64,000 bases of DNA from Sedimenticola thiotaurini (GTDB lineage Bacteria; Pseudomonadota; Gammaproteobacteria; Chromatiales; Chromatiaceae). Below, one piece after another: positions 18,267 to 27,500 of this stretch; within the stretch, counting starts at the first letter, position 1, and the number at the start of each line of letters is the position of its first letter. The DNA is taken from assembly GCF_001007875.1 (NCBI RefSeq), contig NZ_CP011412.1, positions 1,922,001 through 1,986,000 on the forward strand, in the 5' to 3' direction. The notes below the pieces were generated by a model. The model saw nothing but the letters and a program-made list of their open reading frames with translations. It had not been told where the DNA came from and did no database searches. Both the position numbers and the translations under genes were made by a program.

Positions 18267-19622
18267 TCAGACCTCGTAGGGACCGAGTTCGCCACCAAAG
18301 ATCTTGGCGTCGTACTCAACCTGTGCACGCGGCACAACCTGCTGAACCGTCAACAGGTCAAACTGAGAGGTCGGGTTCTGATTCCCACGCACCACCAGTA
18401 CATCCTTGAAGCACTGGTGATCCTCTGCACGGTATTCGGTCGGACCGTTACCCATGCCATCGAACTGGAACCCTTCCAGCTGCTTGATCACCTCAGGCGG
18501 ATAGAAGGTGCCGGCAGACTCTACCGCGTTGGCGTACAGCAGGGCCTGAACGTAGGTGGTGTGAGCCGCCATTGAGGGCGGGAAGCCATACTCCTGGCCG
18601 AAAGACTTAACAAAGGCCTTGGAGCCTTCATCCTGCAGCGACCAGTTCCAGTTGGTGGTTCCCAGGATACCTTTGATGTTCTCACCGGCACCCTGTGCCA
18701 TCAGACGGGAGAACAGCGGCACCACGATCTCGAAGTTCTTGCCGTTGACCTGCTTGTCGCGCAGTCCGAACTGAACCGCCTGGGTCAGGGAGTTGATCAT
18801 ATCCTTACCGTAGTGGTTCAGGATCAACACGTCTGCTCCGGAGTTCAGCACCGGGGTGATGTACTGGGAGAAGTCACCGGCACCCACCGGGGTCTTGACG
18901 GTCGCAACCGTCTGCCAGCCCAGGGCTTCGGTGGTGTTTTTGATCGACTCTTCCTGGGTCCAACCCCAGGTGTAGTCAGCGGTCAGATGGTAGGCTTTAC
19001 GCTCGGTGCCCATCTCATCCTTCAGCACCGGGCCCAGCGCAGCACCGGACATGTAGGCGTTAAAGAAATGACGGAAGCCGTAACGACGTTTGTCCTTACC
19101 GGTGGTGTCATTGGAGTGGGTCAGACCCGCCATGAAGATGACGCCCATCTCCTGACACAGACCCTGGACAGCCACCGCCACACCGGAGGAGGAACCACCG
19201 GTTACCATGATCACGCCATCCTTCTCAATCATACGTTTGGCGGAAGCACGAGCGGCATCGGACTTGGTCTGGGTGTCACCGGTCACATACTCGACCTTCT
19301 TGCCGAGGATACCGTTACCTTTCAGTGAAAGCGGTTTCATGGTGTTCAGCATACCGCCGTCACCTTCACCATTGATGTGTTTTACCGCCAGCTTGTAGGC
19401 ACGCAGCTCATCCGCACCCTCATCGGCATAGGCGCCGGTCTGGGGAACGTTGAAACCGAACTTGACGGAACCGGCGTTACCCGGGTTGTTGCGGAAATCC
19501 TTGGCTGCCCAGGCATCCTTGACGAAGAACATGGGCATATTGGCCGCGGTCATAGCCGCTGCACCTACCTTGATAAAACCACGACGGGAAAGTTCGCTGG
19601 TCTTGGACTTGTCATCACTCAT
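18267..19622 (-). CDS. Tat-exported ABC substrate-binding protein, LivK/UrtA-like
   Basis: The product is 451 aa from ATG at 19622 (MSDDKSK), with GAGAGG upstream. The N-terminus carries a twin-arginine signal, SRRGFIKVGAAAMTAAN, so it is exported folded. The mature part is a Peripla_BP_6 fold: VKFGFNVPQTGAYADEG at the start, then VTGGSSSGVAVAVQ around the ligand site. The ligand is unclear: related proteins bind branched-chain amino acids, urea, amides or aromatic acids. No urease or amidase gene is near. It is the first gene of the operon and has its own terminator-like hairpin. Confidence 0.88.
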   Translation of the reverse strand: MSDDKSKTSELSRRGFIKVGAAAMTAANMPMFFVKDAWAAKDFRNNPGNAGSVKFGFNVPQTGAYADEGADELRAYKLAVKHINGEGDGGMLNTMKPLSLKGNGILGKKVEYVTGDTQTKSDAARASAKRMIEKDGVIMVTGGSSSGVAVAVQGLCQEMGVIFMAGLTHSNDTTGKDKRRYGFRHFFNAYMSGAALGPVLKDEMGTERKAYHLTADYTWGWTQEESIKNTTEALGWQTVATVKTPVGAGDFSQYITPVLNSGADVLILNHYGKDMINSLTQAVQFGLRDKQVNGKNFEIVVPLFSRLMAQGAGENIKGILGTTNWNWSLQDEGSKAFVKSFGQEYGFPPSMAAHTTYVQALLYANAVESAGTFYPPEVIKQLEGFQFDGMGNGPTEYRAEDHQCFKDVLVVRGNQNPTSQFDLLTVQQVVPRAQVEYDAKIFGGELGPYEV

Positions 19623-20244
19623 TACTATTTTTCCTCTCTCCATTTCGAGCTGCATGCCCGATTATTATGCACGTGCAACAGGTGCTGAATGGCTCCCAGT
19701 GCGTCTTTTGTAAAACTGACTGAGTGCCGGGATAGCGGCAACCGAATACGACCGGTCTCGATTCATCGTTTCCAGCTGGCGAAACATTGCAATGAACAGC
19801 CAATCAATTAACTAACAGCAGGGATCACTCTTTTCTTCTTTTATTCGGTTTTCTAACAAAAACTGTCTGCCCCTGCTTTAGCAGCATTCGGTGTGCCGAA
19901 GCTATCCCCGACCACAAACCAGGAGCAAATACCGTGCCGACAACCACAACGCCTAGAATCAAGCGTCTAGGAGCAGATCACGCAAGCGGTGTTACCGAAA
20001 CACACAGGCAGCGGTAACAGACGGTGTGTAGATCGGTAACGCGAAACGCTAAAACGGGGTCACCCGGGGAAACCAATCCAACAGGTTCAAAAGAGGCGAT
20101 GGGACGTATAGCGATAAGGGCGGAGCAGTTCAGCTACAGCTTCAGCAACACCGGAGCGGATGATCACTTGCCGGTCGGAAACGCCCCCGTGACAGGGGCG
20201 GTGGCCGATGAAACCGACCAGCCAGGGCACTGCGACGGCATACC
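19623..20244. other. Gene-free stretch upstream of the ABC operon
   Basis: About 620 bp between the binding-protein start and the next minus-strand gene. It should hold the liv operon promoter (reading left) near 19650-19850. A GC-rich hairpin (CGCCCC 20182-20187 with GGGGCG 20195-20200) could end the 20245-20733 transcript, but no T-run follows. Nothing else recognisable. Confidence 0.45.
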
Positions 20245-20733
20245 CTACCAGGGCATAAAGCCATTCATAAAAGTCATGGGGCGGGAGATACTTTGATTCA
20301 TGCGGGACATATCCTGGCGCATGATATAGGTGGAGACGGTCATGGACTGGATCGACTTGTCCATGGAGCCAATGGTTTCCAGCATGGGCTCCAGGGCACT
20401 GACCTTGTCGTTTATTTCGGACATATAACCGGACATGGTTCTGATATTGGCCGTCATGTTGTTCATGTTATCCGACACAGAGCGCATGTTATCCGCCAGC
20501 ACCGTCATATTGGAATCAACACTCACAGCCAGATAATGCACATCCCTGGCCAGGCTGTAGACCAGAAAAAAACCATAGGCAGCCAGGATAATGAACGCGA
20601 ACAGGGATGGATAGACAATCAGCTCCCAGCGCCGGGCACTGGTCTCAAACGCTTCTGAAAGACGATCCATGGAGTCACCCTGCCCCTCATCTGGAGTCTG
20701 CTTCTGATCCACACGCTCTTTTTCCTGGACCAT
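20245..20733 (-). CDS. Small membrane protein with periplasmic or cytoplasmic coiled coil, unknown
   Basis: The 162-aa product has a charged N-terminus, one membrane segment near residues 40-62 (YPSLFAFIILAAYGFFLVY) and then a long helical stretch with heptad-like M/I/V spacing and recurring N-M, S-M pairs (DNMRSVSDNMNNMTANIRTM), rich in methionine. This looks like a methionine-rich coiled coil. An AGGATAGGG precedes the start. It ends the co-directional run from 30367 downwards, 160 bp after the DUF302 gene, and the AT-rich upstream (20770-20850) may hold its own promoter. No family recognised. Confidence 0.7.
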   Translation of the reverse strand: MVQEKERVDQKQTPDEGQGDSMDRLSEAFETSARRWELIVYPSLFAFIILAAYGFFLVYSLARDVHYLAVSVDSNMTVLADNMRSVSDNMNNMTANIRTMSGYMSEINDKVSALEPMLETIGSMDKSIQSMTVSTYIMRQDMSRMNQSISRPMTFMNGFMPW

Positions 20734-20893
20734 CTACCCTATCCTCGAAACCATGCCTGTTCACATAGCTAATTAATTTATTGCTAATATTTTAATTATC
20801 TAATATATCTTAACACAGAAGCAATCCGACCAATGTCGTTTTTTTATTTATAGGGGGCATAGCAGGGATTTATATCCATCTCCCCCACCCCGG

Positions 20894-21472
20894 TCAGAAA
20901 TCGCCCGCGGCACCACGCTGCATGATCTCCAGAATCACCCGCTTCACATGCAACGCCTCCTCCTTCAGGGCTGGTGGCAGCGGTTCACCACCATGGATCA
21001 TCAGGTCCATGTTCAGGGTATAGAGCCAGAGCTTACCCTGCTTGTCCTCGACCAGGGTTATCCGGCACGGCAGGTAGGCGGAGAATGCATCACTGTAATC
21101 GAGCATTTGTGCCGCAGTCAGGGAGTTACAGAACATGTAGATCTTGACAAACCGGTACGGTTTCCCGCTTTTCGCCGCCACATCCTTGGAGAGAGGCAGC
21201 TCACCCACGTTCGAAATGTTGAGCTCATTGGCGACCAGCTTCATCGATTGCTCCACATCTTCTGCAGTCAGCCCCTCCTCCACCGGCATCTTCCAGACTA
21301 CTGCGTCCGCGGCGTTGCGGGTGTCGAGCACCTTTTCAAGCAGCTCCCCATAGACCCCTGGAGCATCCGGGTCAAAACCATCCACTATCGGGTAAACCTT
21401 GTAGACCAGCACACCAGCGGCGAGTACGGTCAGAAAACCGATCAGGGTAAAGAGATTTTTGATCACACGCAT
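20894..21472 (-). CDS. DUF302 domain protein with N-terminal membrane anchor
   Basis: The 192-aa product has an uncleaved hydrophobic segment (residues 7-28) and then a DUF302-type domain: MKLVANELNISNVGELPLS, YRFVKIYMFCNSLTAAQML and AYLPCRITLVEDKQGKLWLYTLNMDLMIHGG, cut here in pieces. The final segment YTLNMDLMIHGG matches the common DUF302 ending (tP..m). Two cysteines (CNS and PCR) are spaced such that they could pair. DUF302 function is unknown, though structures suggest a small dimeric fold near metal or sulfur genes. AGGAGGG lies 6 nt upstream of the ATG. Confidence 0.82.
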   Translation of the reverse strand: MRVIKNLFTLIGFLTVLAAGVLVYKVYPIVDGFDPDAPGVYGELLEKVLDTRNAADAVVWKMPVEEGLTAEDVEQSMKLVANELNISNVGELPLSKDVAAKSGKPYRFVKIYMFCNSLTAAQMLDYSDAFSAYLPCRITLVEDKQGKLWLYTLNMDLMIHGGEPLPPALKEEALHVKRVILEIMQRGAAGDF

Positions 21473-21559
21473 ATTGCACCCTCCTGGTATTCCGGTCCCA
21501 TGGGGTTAACCGGAGTTGTCAAATCCCTGTTGCCGAACCGCCGTGCCGGCTCGCAGTCG

Positions 21560-22192
21560 TCACTTCAATACGTCGGGATATAGTTTGGCGCAGAGTGCAT
21601 TTAACTCCTTGCTACCCTTGCCTTTCGGATTCAGTTCAAACACCGCCAGTCCTTCACTGAAAGAGCGGCGAAAAATAGTACGTTGTGACAGTCGCGGTTT
21701 GATGAACCTGATCCCGGGCAGGGAGACCAGTGCCGCAGCCGCTTCATCCGTCTCCCGTACCGCGTGATGGGTATCCCCCCGATTGATAAAACCGATGATC
21801 TCAGGGACATCACCTTCGGTGGTGGCATTGACAAACTGAATGAATCGCTGGGTCGACCAGATATCCGCCTGGGAGGGAGGCACCGGCACCAGTATGCGAT
21901 CAGCCAGTCGGATAGCACGTTTCATCATCTCCAGATCCGCCGTGCCGATATCGATCAACACCTCATCGCACTGCCGAAGTTCATCACTATCCAACTGTTT
22001 TTTGTCCTGCACGGTGATTTGCGGCCGATAACCCTCTTCATCACGCACTTCCGCCACATCCCGCAGCGTCGCCTGGGGATCCAGATCTATCAGCTGCACA
22101 TCTGTATCCGCCATTGCCAGCCAGATGGCCAGATTGAAGGTCACGGTACTCTTCCCTGACCCGCCTTTCAGACTACCCACAACAGTGATCAT
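21560..22192 (-). CDS. ParA/MinD-type P-loop ATPase
   Basis: The 210-aa ATPase has a deviant Walker A KGGSGKST at residues 9-16, with the signature lysine (K9) of the ParA/MinD class, followed by a switch region LIDLDPQATLRD and a second DIGTADLEMMKRA. Length fits small ParA proteins (like those beside cytoplasmic chemoreceptors or cargo clusters), not the larger chromosomal ParA with an HTH. No ParB, parS-like site or replication gene is near, so a role in positioning a protein assembly is more likely than plasmid partition. It sits inside the RND-linked operon. Confidence 0.88.
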   Translation of the reverse strand: MITVVGSLKGGSGKSTVTFNLAIWLAMADTDVQLIDLDPQATLRDVAEVRDEEGYRPQITVQDKKQLDSDELRQCDEVLIDIGTADLEMMKRAIRLADRILVPVPPSQADIWSTQRFIQFVNATTEGDVPEIIGFINRGDTHHAVRETDEAAAALVSLPGIRFIKPRLSQRTIFRRSFSEGLAVFELNPKGKGSKELNALCAKLYPDVLK

Positions 22193-22246
22193 ACCCGTAC
22201 CTTTGCGCTAAATTCAGATACCTGGAAACCGGAAAAGCCGCCGCTC

Positions 22247-23161
22247 CTAGTAGACCGACCCGGGAAAGCGCTGGGCCGTATTGCGCCAGGCCAGTAACTC
22301 GCCCCGGCTCATGGGCCGGTCCCGCATTTGTTGCGCCTGATAAGAGCCCATGGGACGCCTCACCTGCCCAGCCTGGCGGGGGTCAGGCCGGGACCGATAG
22401 TTCGGCGCTGCAAACGGTGCCGCACCATAACGTTGCGGCATCGGGTATCCCCGGTAAGCGGCCGGTCGCGGCATGGGTCGGAATTGGTAGTTCGACCGTC
22501 CGGTCGGCACCCTTGAGTAGGGTTGGTAACGACCGGCAAACCGCCCCGGCAGCGCCCGGGGCCCCGGTATTGGTCCAGCCGGATAGGCCTGTCGTTGGGG
22601 ATAGCCGTGATAGGCTCGCGGCATGGATGCACGTCCCGGCACTGTCCAGTTCGGCTGACGGTATCGCACCGGGACCATGGGCGGATAGGGAAGCCGGGGT
22701 CGGTATTGTCGAACCTGGGGATAACCCTGCACGCCAACCGGAGGTCGGGCGGGGTAACCGTAAACCATACGGGGTGCGGCCGGCACAGCATAATTGCGCA
22801 TTGGGGGTCGGTAACCGGCCCAGCGTGGCGCCGGTCCACGATAACCATAGGGTGGTGCATAACGGGGGGCTGGCGGCAGCATGGGACGATAGCTGACCGG
22901 CAATGGCCAGTTACCCGCGCGCCGTACCGGTGCATGGGCTGGCGGAACACGCCCCGGAGGAGCGAATCGGGCCGCTGGCCGGAGCGGCTGGGCTCGGAAA
23001 TGGGGTCTGAAACTGGCTACTCCCTGTGAAGGCGATGCCGGCACATAGTTGGGCATCATCTGTTGCGGCACGCCAACCGGTGAGGCGAACACAGCGCCTG
23101 CTGCCGAAACAAGCAGCAGAACGGACGGTGCCGTTAAAATCCATCTGAGTCTGATCTTCAT
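22247..23161 (-). CDS. Secreted Pro/Arg/Tyr-rich low-complexity protein
   Basis: About 304 aa with a signal peptide (LTAPSVLLLVSAAGAVFASPVG) followed by a highly basic, proline- and tyrosine-rich chain with many RP, YRP, GYP and PPAPRY motifs and almost no acidic residues. No cysteine, no domain. Such a chain is expected to be disordered and to bind polyanions (LPS, DNA, polyphosphate) or cell wall. ATG at 23161 has GGGGTG 6 nt upstream; a GTG three codons earlier is the alternative. It lies between the ParA-like and the outer-membrane-sorting-like gene, and is co-directional with the RND pump genes. The gene's skewed codon content produces long open frames on the other strand, which are not genes. 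Confidence 0.7.
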   Translation of the reverse strand: MKIRLRWILTAPSVLLLVSAAGAVFASPVGVPQQMMPNYVPASPSQGVASFRPHFRAQPLRPAARFAPPGRVPPAHAPVRRAGNWPLPVSYRPMLPPAPRYAPPYGYRGPAPRWAGYRPPMRNYAVPAAPRMVYGYPARPPVGVQGYPQVRQYRPRLPYPPMVPVRYRQPNWTVPGRASMPRAYHGYPQRQAYPAGPIPGPRALPGRFAGRYQPYSRVPTGRSNYQFRPMPRPAAYRGYPMPQRYGAAPFAAPNYRSRPDPRQAGQVRRPMGSYQAQQMRDRPMSRGELLAWRNTAQRFPGSVY

Positions 23162-23219
23162 TAGTTTCACCCCATGATCATCTGATCATTCAGTATATTT
23201 ACCCGCAACAGACCACCGA

Positions 23220-23981
23220 CTATCTCTTCTGGCTCTGCTGCTGGGGTACGATTTTCCTGAACTCCGCAGGCACCTGGAACAGACCGGGGTTCTGCGGCGC
23301 AATGGTAATATTACGCAATTCCCGCACATAACCGAGCGGGCTCTCCTCCCTGATGGCCAGGTTAAGCTGCGGATCAAACCAGCGCAGAGAGCGCTGTACC
23401 GGCTGATCGCCCTGGCTGACAGTCATCTCCCACTTCTCTACTGTGCGCCCGTCGAACTGCTCTACCTGCAGCATGCGCTGCTCCATAACCGGGCCATCCT
23501 TGACCTCCTGTCGCAACAGGATCGAATGCTGTTTGCCGATCCACTGGGTACTCTGAACGGCCCCCTTTTGCGACGGCATGCTCACCTGCCATTTGGTGGC
23601 CGGCCGGCCATGCAGGGTTTCATCACCCAGTTTTTTGCACCGGGCACCCGGTACACCTGCGCAGGGACTACCCGCTTCCGCCACGGGTTGCCCGGAACCC
23701 ATACGGTATTCAATATAGCTGCCCTGCCGGGGATAGAGCACCCAGGTCACTCCACTGTCGGTATCGACAATACTGACCACCGGCTGGCCATTCTGCTCCG
23801 ACTCGCTGCGCACCCTGTTCTTGCCGACGAAGATGTGGCCGACCCGCTGATTCTTCTGCGGATCAGTCTGAACGGTATCGGCAGAAAACTCCACTGCCGC
23901 CGGCGAGGCCGCCCGGACCTGGGGTATCCCGGTCAACAACAGGCAGAGGCCCAAGACCAGGATTTGACCGCGGATTGACAT
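23220..23981 (-). CDS. Periplasmic protein resembling outer-membrane lipoprotein-sorting (DUF4412/LolA-like) proteins
   Basis: About 253 aa from ATG at 23981, which has an excellent GAGGAGGTG 3-8 nt upstream; a longer frame to 24062 is rejected. Signal peptide GQILVLGLCLLLTGIPQVRA then a beta-rich domain: VEFSADTVQTDPQ, HIFVGKNRVRSES, VSIVDTDSGVTWVLYPRQGSY, a two-cysteine hairpin (SPCAGVPGARCKKLG), and C-terminal FQVPAEFRKI. This pattern fits the LolA/LolB-like DUF4412 class that handles lipids or precursors in the periplasm. It is in the RND operon, so a lipid-handling partner for the pump is plausible but inferred. Confidence 0.7.
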   Translation of the reverse strand: MSIRGQILVLGLCLLLTGIPQVRAASPAAVEFSADTVQTDPQKNQRVGHIFVGKNRVRSESEQNGQPVVSIVDTDSGVTWVLYPRQGSYIEYRMGSGQPVAEAGSPCAGVPGARCKKLGDETLHGRPATKWQVSMPSQKGAVQSTQWIGKQHSILLRQEVKDGPVMEQRMLQVEQFDGRTVEKWEMTVSQGDQPVQRSLRWFDPQLNLAIREESPLGYVRELRNITIAPQNPGLFQVPAEFRKIVPQQQSQKR

Positions 23982-24058
23982 CTTCACCTCCTCATCACCA
24001 CACCCGGCTGACTCCCGGAGCGGCGCTCTCCTTCCAACTCCTGCCAACTGATCAACAG

Positions 24059-24496
24059 TCATGAGGGTTGTCGTTTTATTATGTGGGTTTCGCCGGGAAA
24101 CCTGCCGTAGCCCCGATTGCCACCCCCCTGGGGACGAAAACGATAGCCGGGATCCGTCTGACCGGAGTGCGGACGATAGTGCTGCGCCGCCGCCGGACCT
24201 TTGCGATACCGTGTATCGGGTCTGAATCGCGGCTTCTGCCAGCGTTGCTGTTGCGACGAGTCAGCGGAATAACCGGCTGCCGGGTAGCCGGGGCCCATCA
24301 CCGCGGAACCGGAACGGGATTGCGGCGGGTAATAACCAGCCGCACCGGAATATCGGCCCTTGCTCATACTGTTTGACGAGGCATCGGATGCTCGATCCAG
24401 CGGACGAAACTTGCCATAAAATGCCCCCGATTCTTCAGCCATTGCCAGGTGAGAGATCATCAGTACAAAGATCACACCTGACAGTCGTTTGATCAT
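24059..24496 (-). CDS. Small secreted Gly/Tyr/Arg-rich protein
   Basis: The product is about 145 aa from ATG at 24496, with GGAGGG 6 nt upstream. Signal peptide LSGVIFVLMISHLAMA, then low-complexity basic sequence (YYPPQSRSG, YRKGPAAAQHYRP, YRFRPQGGGNRGYGRFPG) with few acidic residues. It resembles the larger Pro/Arg/Tyr-rich protein two genes downstream and may act with it. It starts 13 bp after the RND pump stop, so it is very likely cotranscribed with the pump. No known family. Confidence 0.65.
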   Translation of the reverse strand: MIKRLSGVIFVLMISHLAMAEESGAFYGKFRPLDRASDASSNSMSKGRYSGAAGYYPPQSRSGSAVMGPGYPAAGYSADSSQQQRWQKPRFRPDTRYRKGPAAAQHYRPHSGQTDPGYRFRPQGGGNRGYGRFPGETHIIKRQPS

Positions 24497-24509
24497 GATG
24501 CCCTCCGGA

Positions 24510-27500
24510 TCACTCGATGCCATTGTCGTTATCAAGTTTCAGCCGAATACCACGCCGCCCCCCTTTGCGCCCGGCAGCAGGCTTTCCCCCACCTTTCGCC
24601 GTTGTCGCTTTGGTCTGCGCCGGAGCGGCAGTTTCAGTTTTCGCGCCGGCTGGATCGGCGCGCTTGACAGCTTTTTTCCTGACGCCGCCCTTTGTCCGGG
24701 TGGCCGCCTTTTTCACCGGCGCCTTCTTCTTCCGGGCCGATTTCTTCCTGGCTGCCGGTTTGGCCGCCGCCGGCTTCTCCCCGACCGGCAGATCCGGGGT
24801 CCGGGTTTCCGGTTCGCTATCCGTGACAACTGGCGGGACGCTCGTGATCTGTTCAACCGACTTGTCCGACGCCTGCGGTTGCATCCGGGCGGCAGGTGCC
24901 GGACTGGAAACAGTGCCGCCATCCGGCGACTGCTCATCCGCTACGGATGAAGCTGCCCCTGTCCCGCCGCCGGCTTGCCCGGGTGCGGCAGCCGCCGTTG
25001 CCGACGGCGCAACAACAGGAGTTGGGGGGGGCGCTTTCTGCCTGGGGATCAACTGCCCGAGCAGGAGGAAAATCCCCCGCACCGCATAAAAGAGTCCCAA
25101 TAGCAGTGCCGCAATCTTGCCCCATAACATCATCAGGAACGACTGGCGGGGTGCAGATCCCTTGACAGCCGCAGGCGGTGTCTCGGACGCTTCCGGCAAC
25201 AGCGTAGTGCCATCGTCATAGCCGGCGGCCGCCACCTCACATAGCGCCGCGCTGGCCTTCATACATCCCAGCGGGATCACGATCAGGGTCAGGATAGTGG
25301 AGACCATTACCCCCGAAGCCAGTGAAATAGCCATGCCCTGGAAGATCGGATCAGTGAAGATCACACTGGAGCCACATACCAGGGCCAGTGCGGTAATCAT
25401 GATGGGCCGGGTACGGGTGGTACAGGCACGCACCACCGCCTGCTCCACCGGCACACCCCGCTGGATCTCATGAATGGAGAAGTCCACCAACAGGATCGAG
25501 TTACGCACAATAATACCGGCCAGGGCGATCCAGCCGATCATGGAGGTGGCGGTAAACTCCGCCCCCATAATGGCGTGCATGGGAATGATGCCCAGCAGGG
25601 TCAGGGGGATAGGCGCCATGATCAGTGCCGGGATACGGAAGTTGCCGAACTCCCACACCACCAGGATATAGATCAGCACCAGCGCCACCATGAAGGCCGC
25701 ACCCATGTCTCGGAAGGTCTCAAAAGTGACGGTCCATTCACCGGTCCACTGGATACTGGAGCGCGTATCATCTGCCGGCGGCTTGAACCAGAAGGCGTCC
25801 ACTTTCGATCCGTCCGGAGCAGTGTAATCCTCCAGCAGATCCTGCACCTGGAACATGCCGTACACCGGGGCAGCCAGTTCACCACCCACATCAGCCACCA
25901 CATACTCCACCGGCCGCAAATCCTTGTGATAGATGATGGGCTCTTCCTGCATCATCTCGAAAGAACCCAGCTCACGCAGTGGCAGTACCACCCCACTGGT
26001 GGACTGGATCGGCAGATCCCCCAGCCGATTTATCTGGGAACGCTCTGCCAGGGGTACCTGGATGACAATATTGATCGGTTCATGCCCGGCCTTCTGCTTC
26101 ACATCACCCAGGCGCATGCCGCCAAGTGCCATGGAGAGATTCCGGTTGATGGTGTCCACCGAGACTCCGCGTCGGACCGCCTTCTCCGTATCCACCTTGA
26201 ACAGCCAGTAGTCATAGCTGCCCCGGAGATAGTTATCCACATCCACCAGGCTCTCGGTCTGCTCGAATATATCGGTCAGATCCGCCGCCAGCTGGCGCCG
26301 TACTTCAGGTCCGGGCCCATGCACTTCAGCCACCACGGACTGCAACACTGGCGGGCCGGGCGGCATCTCCACCACGGCAAACTTGGCACCGGATTCCCGG
26401 GTGATCTCCTTGACCATTTCACGGGCAGCGACTGCCAGCTCATGACTGCTGCGATCCCGTTTGCTCTTGTGCAGCAGTTGTACCTGAATCTCCGCCTGCC
26501 AGGGATCCTGACGCAGATAGTAGTGCCGGACCATGCCGTTGAAATCGAATGGTCGGGCAGTACCGGCGTACACCTGCAGGGCCGTGACTTCAGGCATCTG
26601 GCGCAGGCTGTCGGCAATCTGGTGAGCCAGGTTGGCAGTGACCGGCAACGCCGTACCCTCCGGCATATCCAGAACTACCGAAAACTCCGGTTTGTTGTCC
26701 AGCGGCAACATCTTCACCGCCACCCACTTGGTATAGAACATGGAGCAGGCAAAGAAGAAAGCGCCCCACAATATGATGCGGAAAATGATGCGCTTTTTAC
26801 GGGAGCGGATCAGCGGCGTGAGGACCCTTTCGTAAAAGCGCGCCAGCCGCTCCGTGCCCACTCTTTCCCGCTCTTCGGCCACTTCCAGATAGTTCATGCT
26901 GGGGCGCAGCCAGCGGGAAATGGCCAGCCAGGGGGTAAACACGAATGCGGCAAACAGGGAGATCAGCATGGCCGCCGAGCCGAGCGCGGGAATCGGCTCC
27001 ATGTAGGGTCCCATCATGCCGGTGACAAAACCCATCGGCAGCAGCGCGGCGATGACCGTGAAGGTAGCCAGGATGGTGGGATTGCCCACTTCCCGCACCG
27101 CGTCGACCGCGGTGTGGGCATCGGTGGAACCGGTTTCCAGCCAGCGCCGGTAGATGTTTTCCACCACCACAATCGCGTCATCCACCAGGATACCGATGGA
27201 GAATATCAGGGCAAACAGGCTGACCCGGTCAATAGTGTAGCCGGTGACCCAGGCGTAGAAGATGGTCATCAACAGCACCACCGGGATCACCAGCACCACC
27301 ACCATGGCCGGGCGCAGGGCGCGGAAGGCGAACAGCACCAACAGGAATACAAACCCGGTAGCGACGAACAGTTTGAAGATCAGTTCGTTGACCTTGTCCT
27401 CAGCCGTTTCACCATAGTTGCGGGTAATACTGACGCCCACATTGGAGGGGATACGCAGTCCTTTCAGATGCTCCACCCGCTCAATTATGGCGCTGGCCAC

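Noticed and set aside
21560-22192. Plasmid or chromosome partition locus
   Set aside because: No parB, parS-like repeats or replication genes; the ParA is of the short type inside an envelope operon.
22360-23029. Several frames over the Pro/Arg/Tyr-rich gene (both strands)
   Set aside because: Low-complexity GC-rich sequence leaves many frames open; only the minus frame with a signal peptide and ribosome site is kept.
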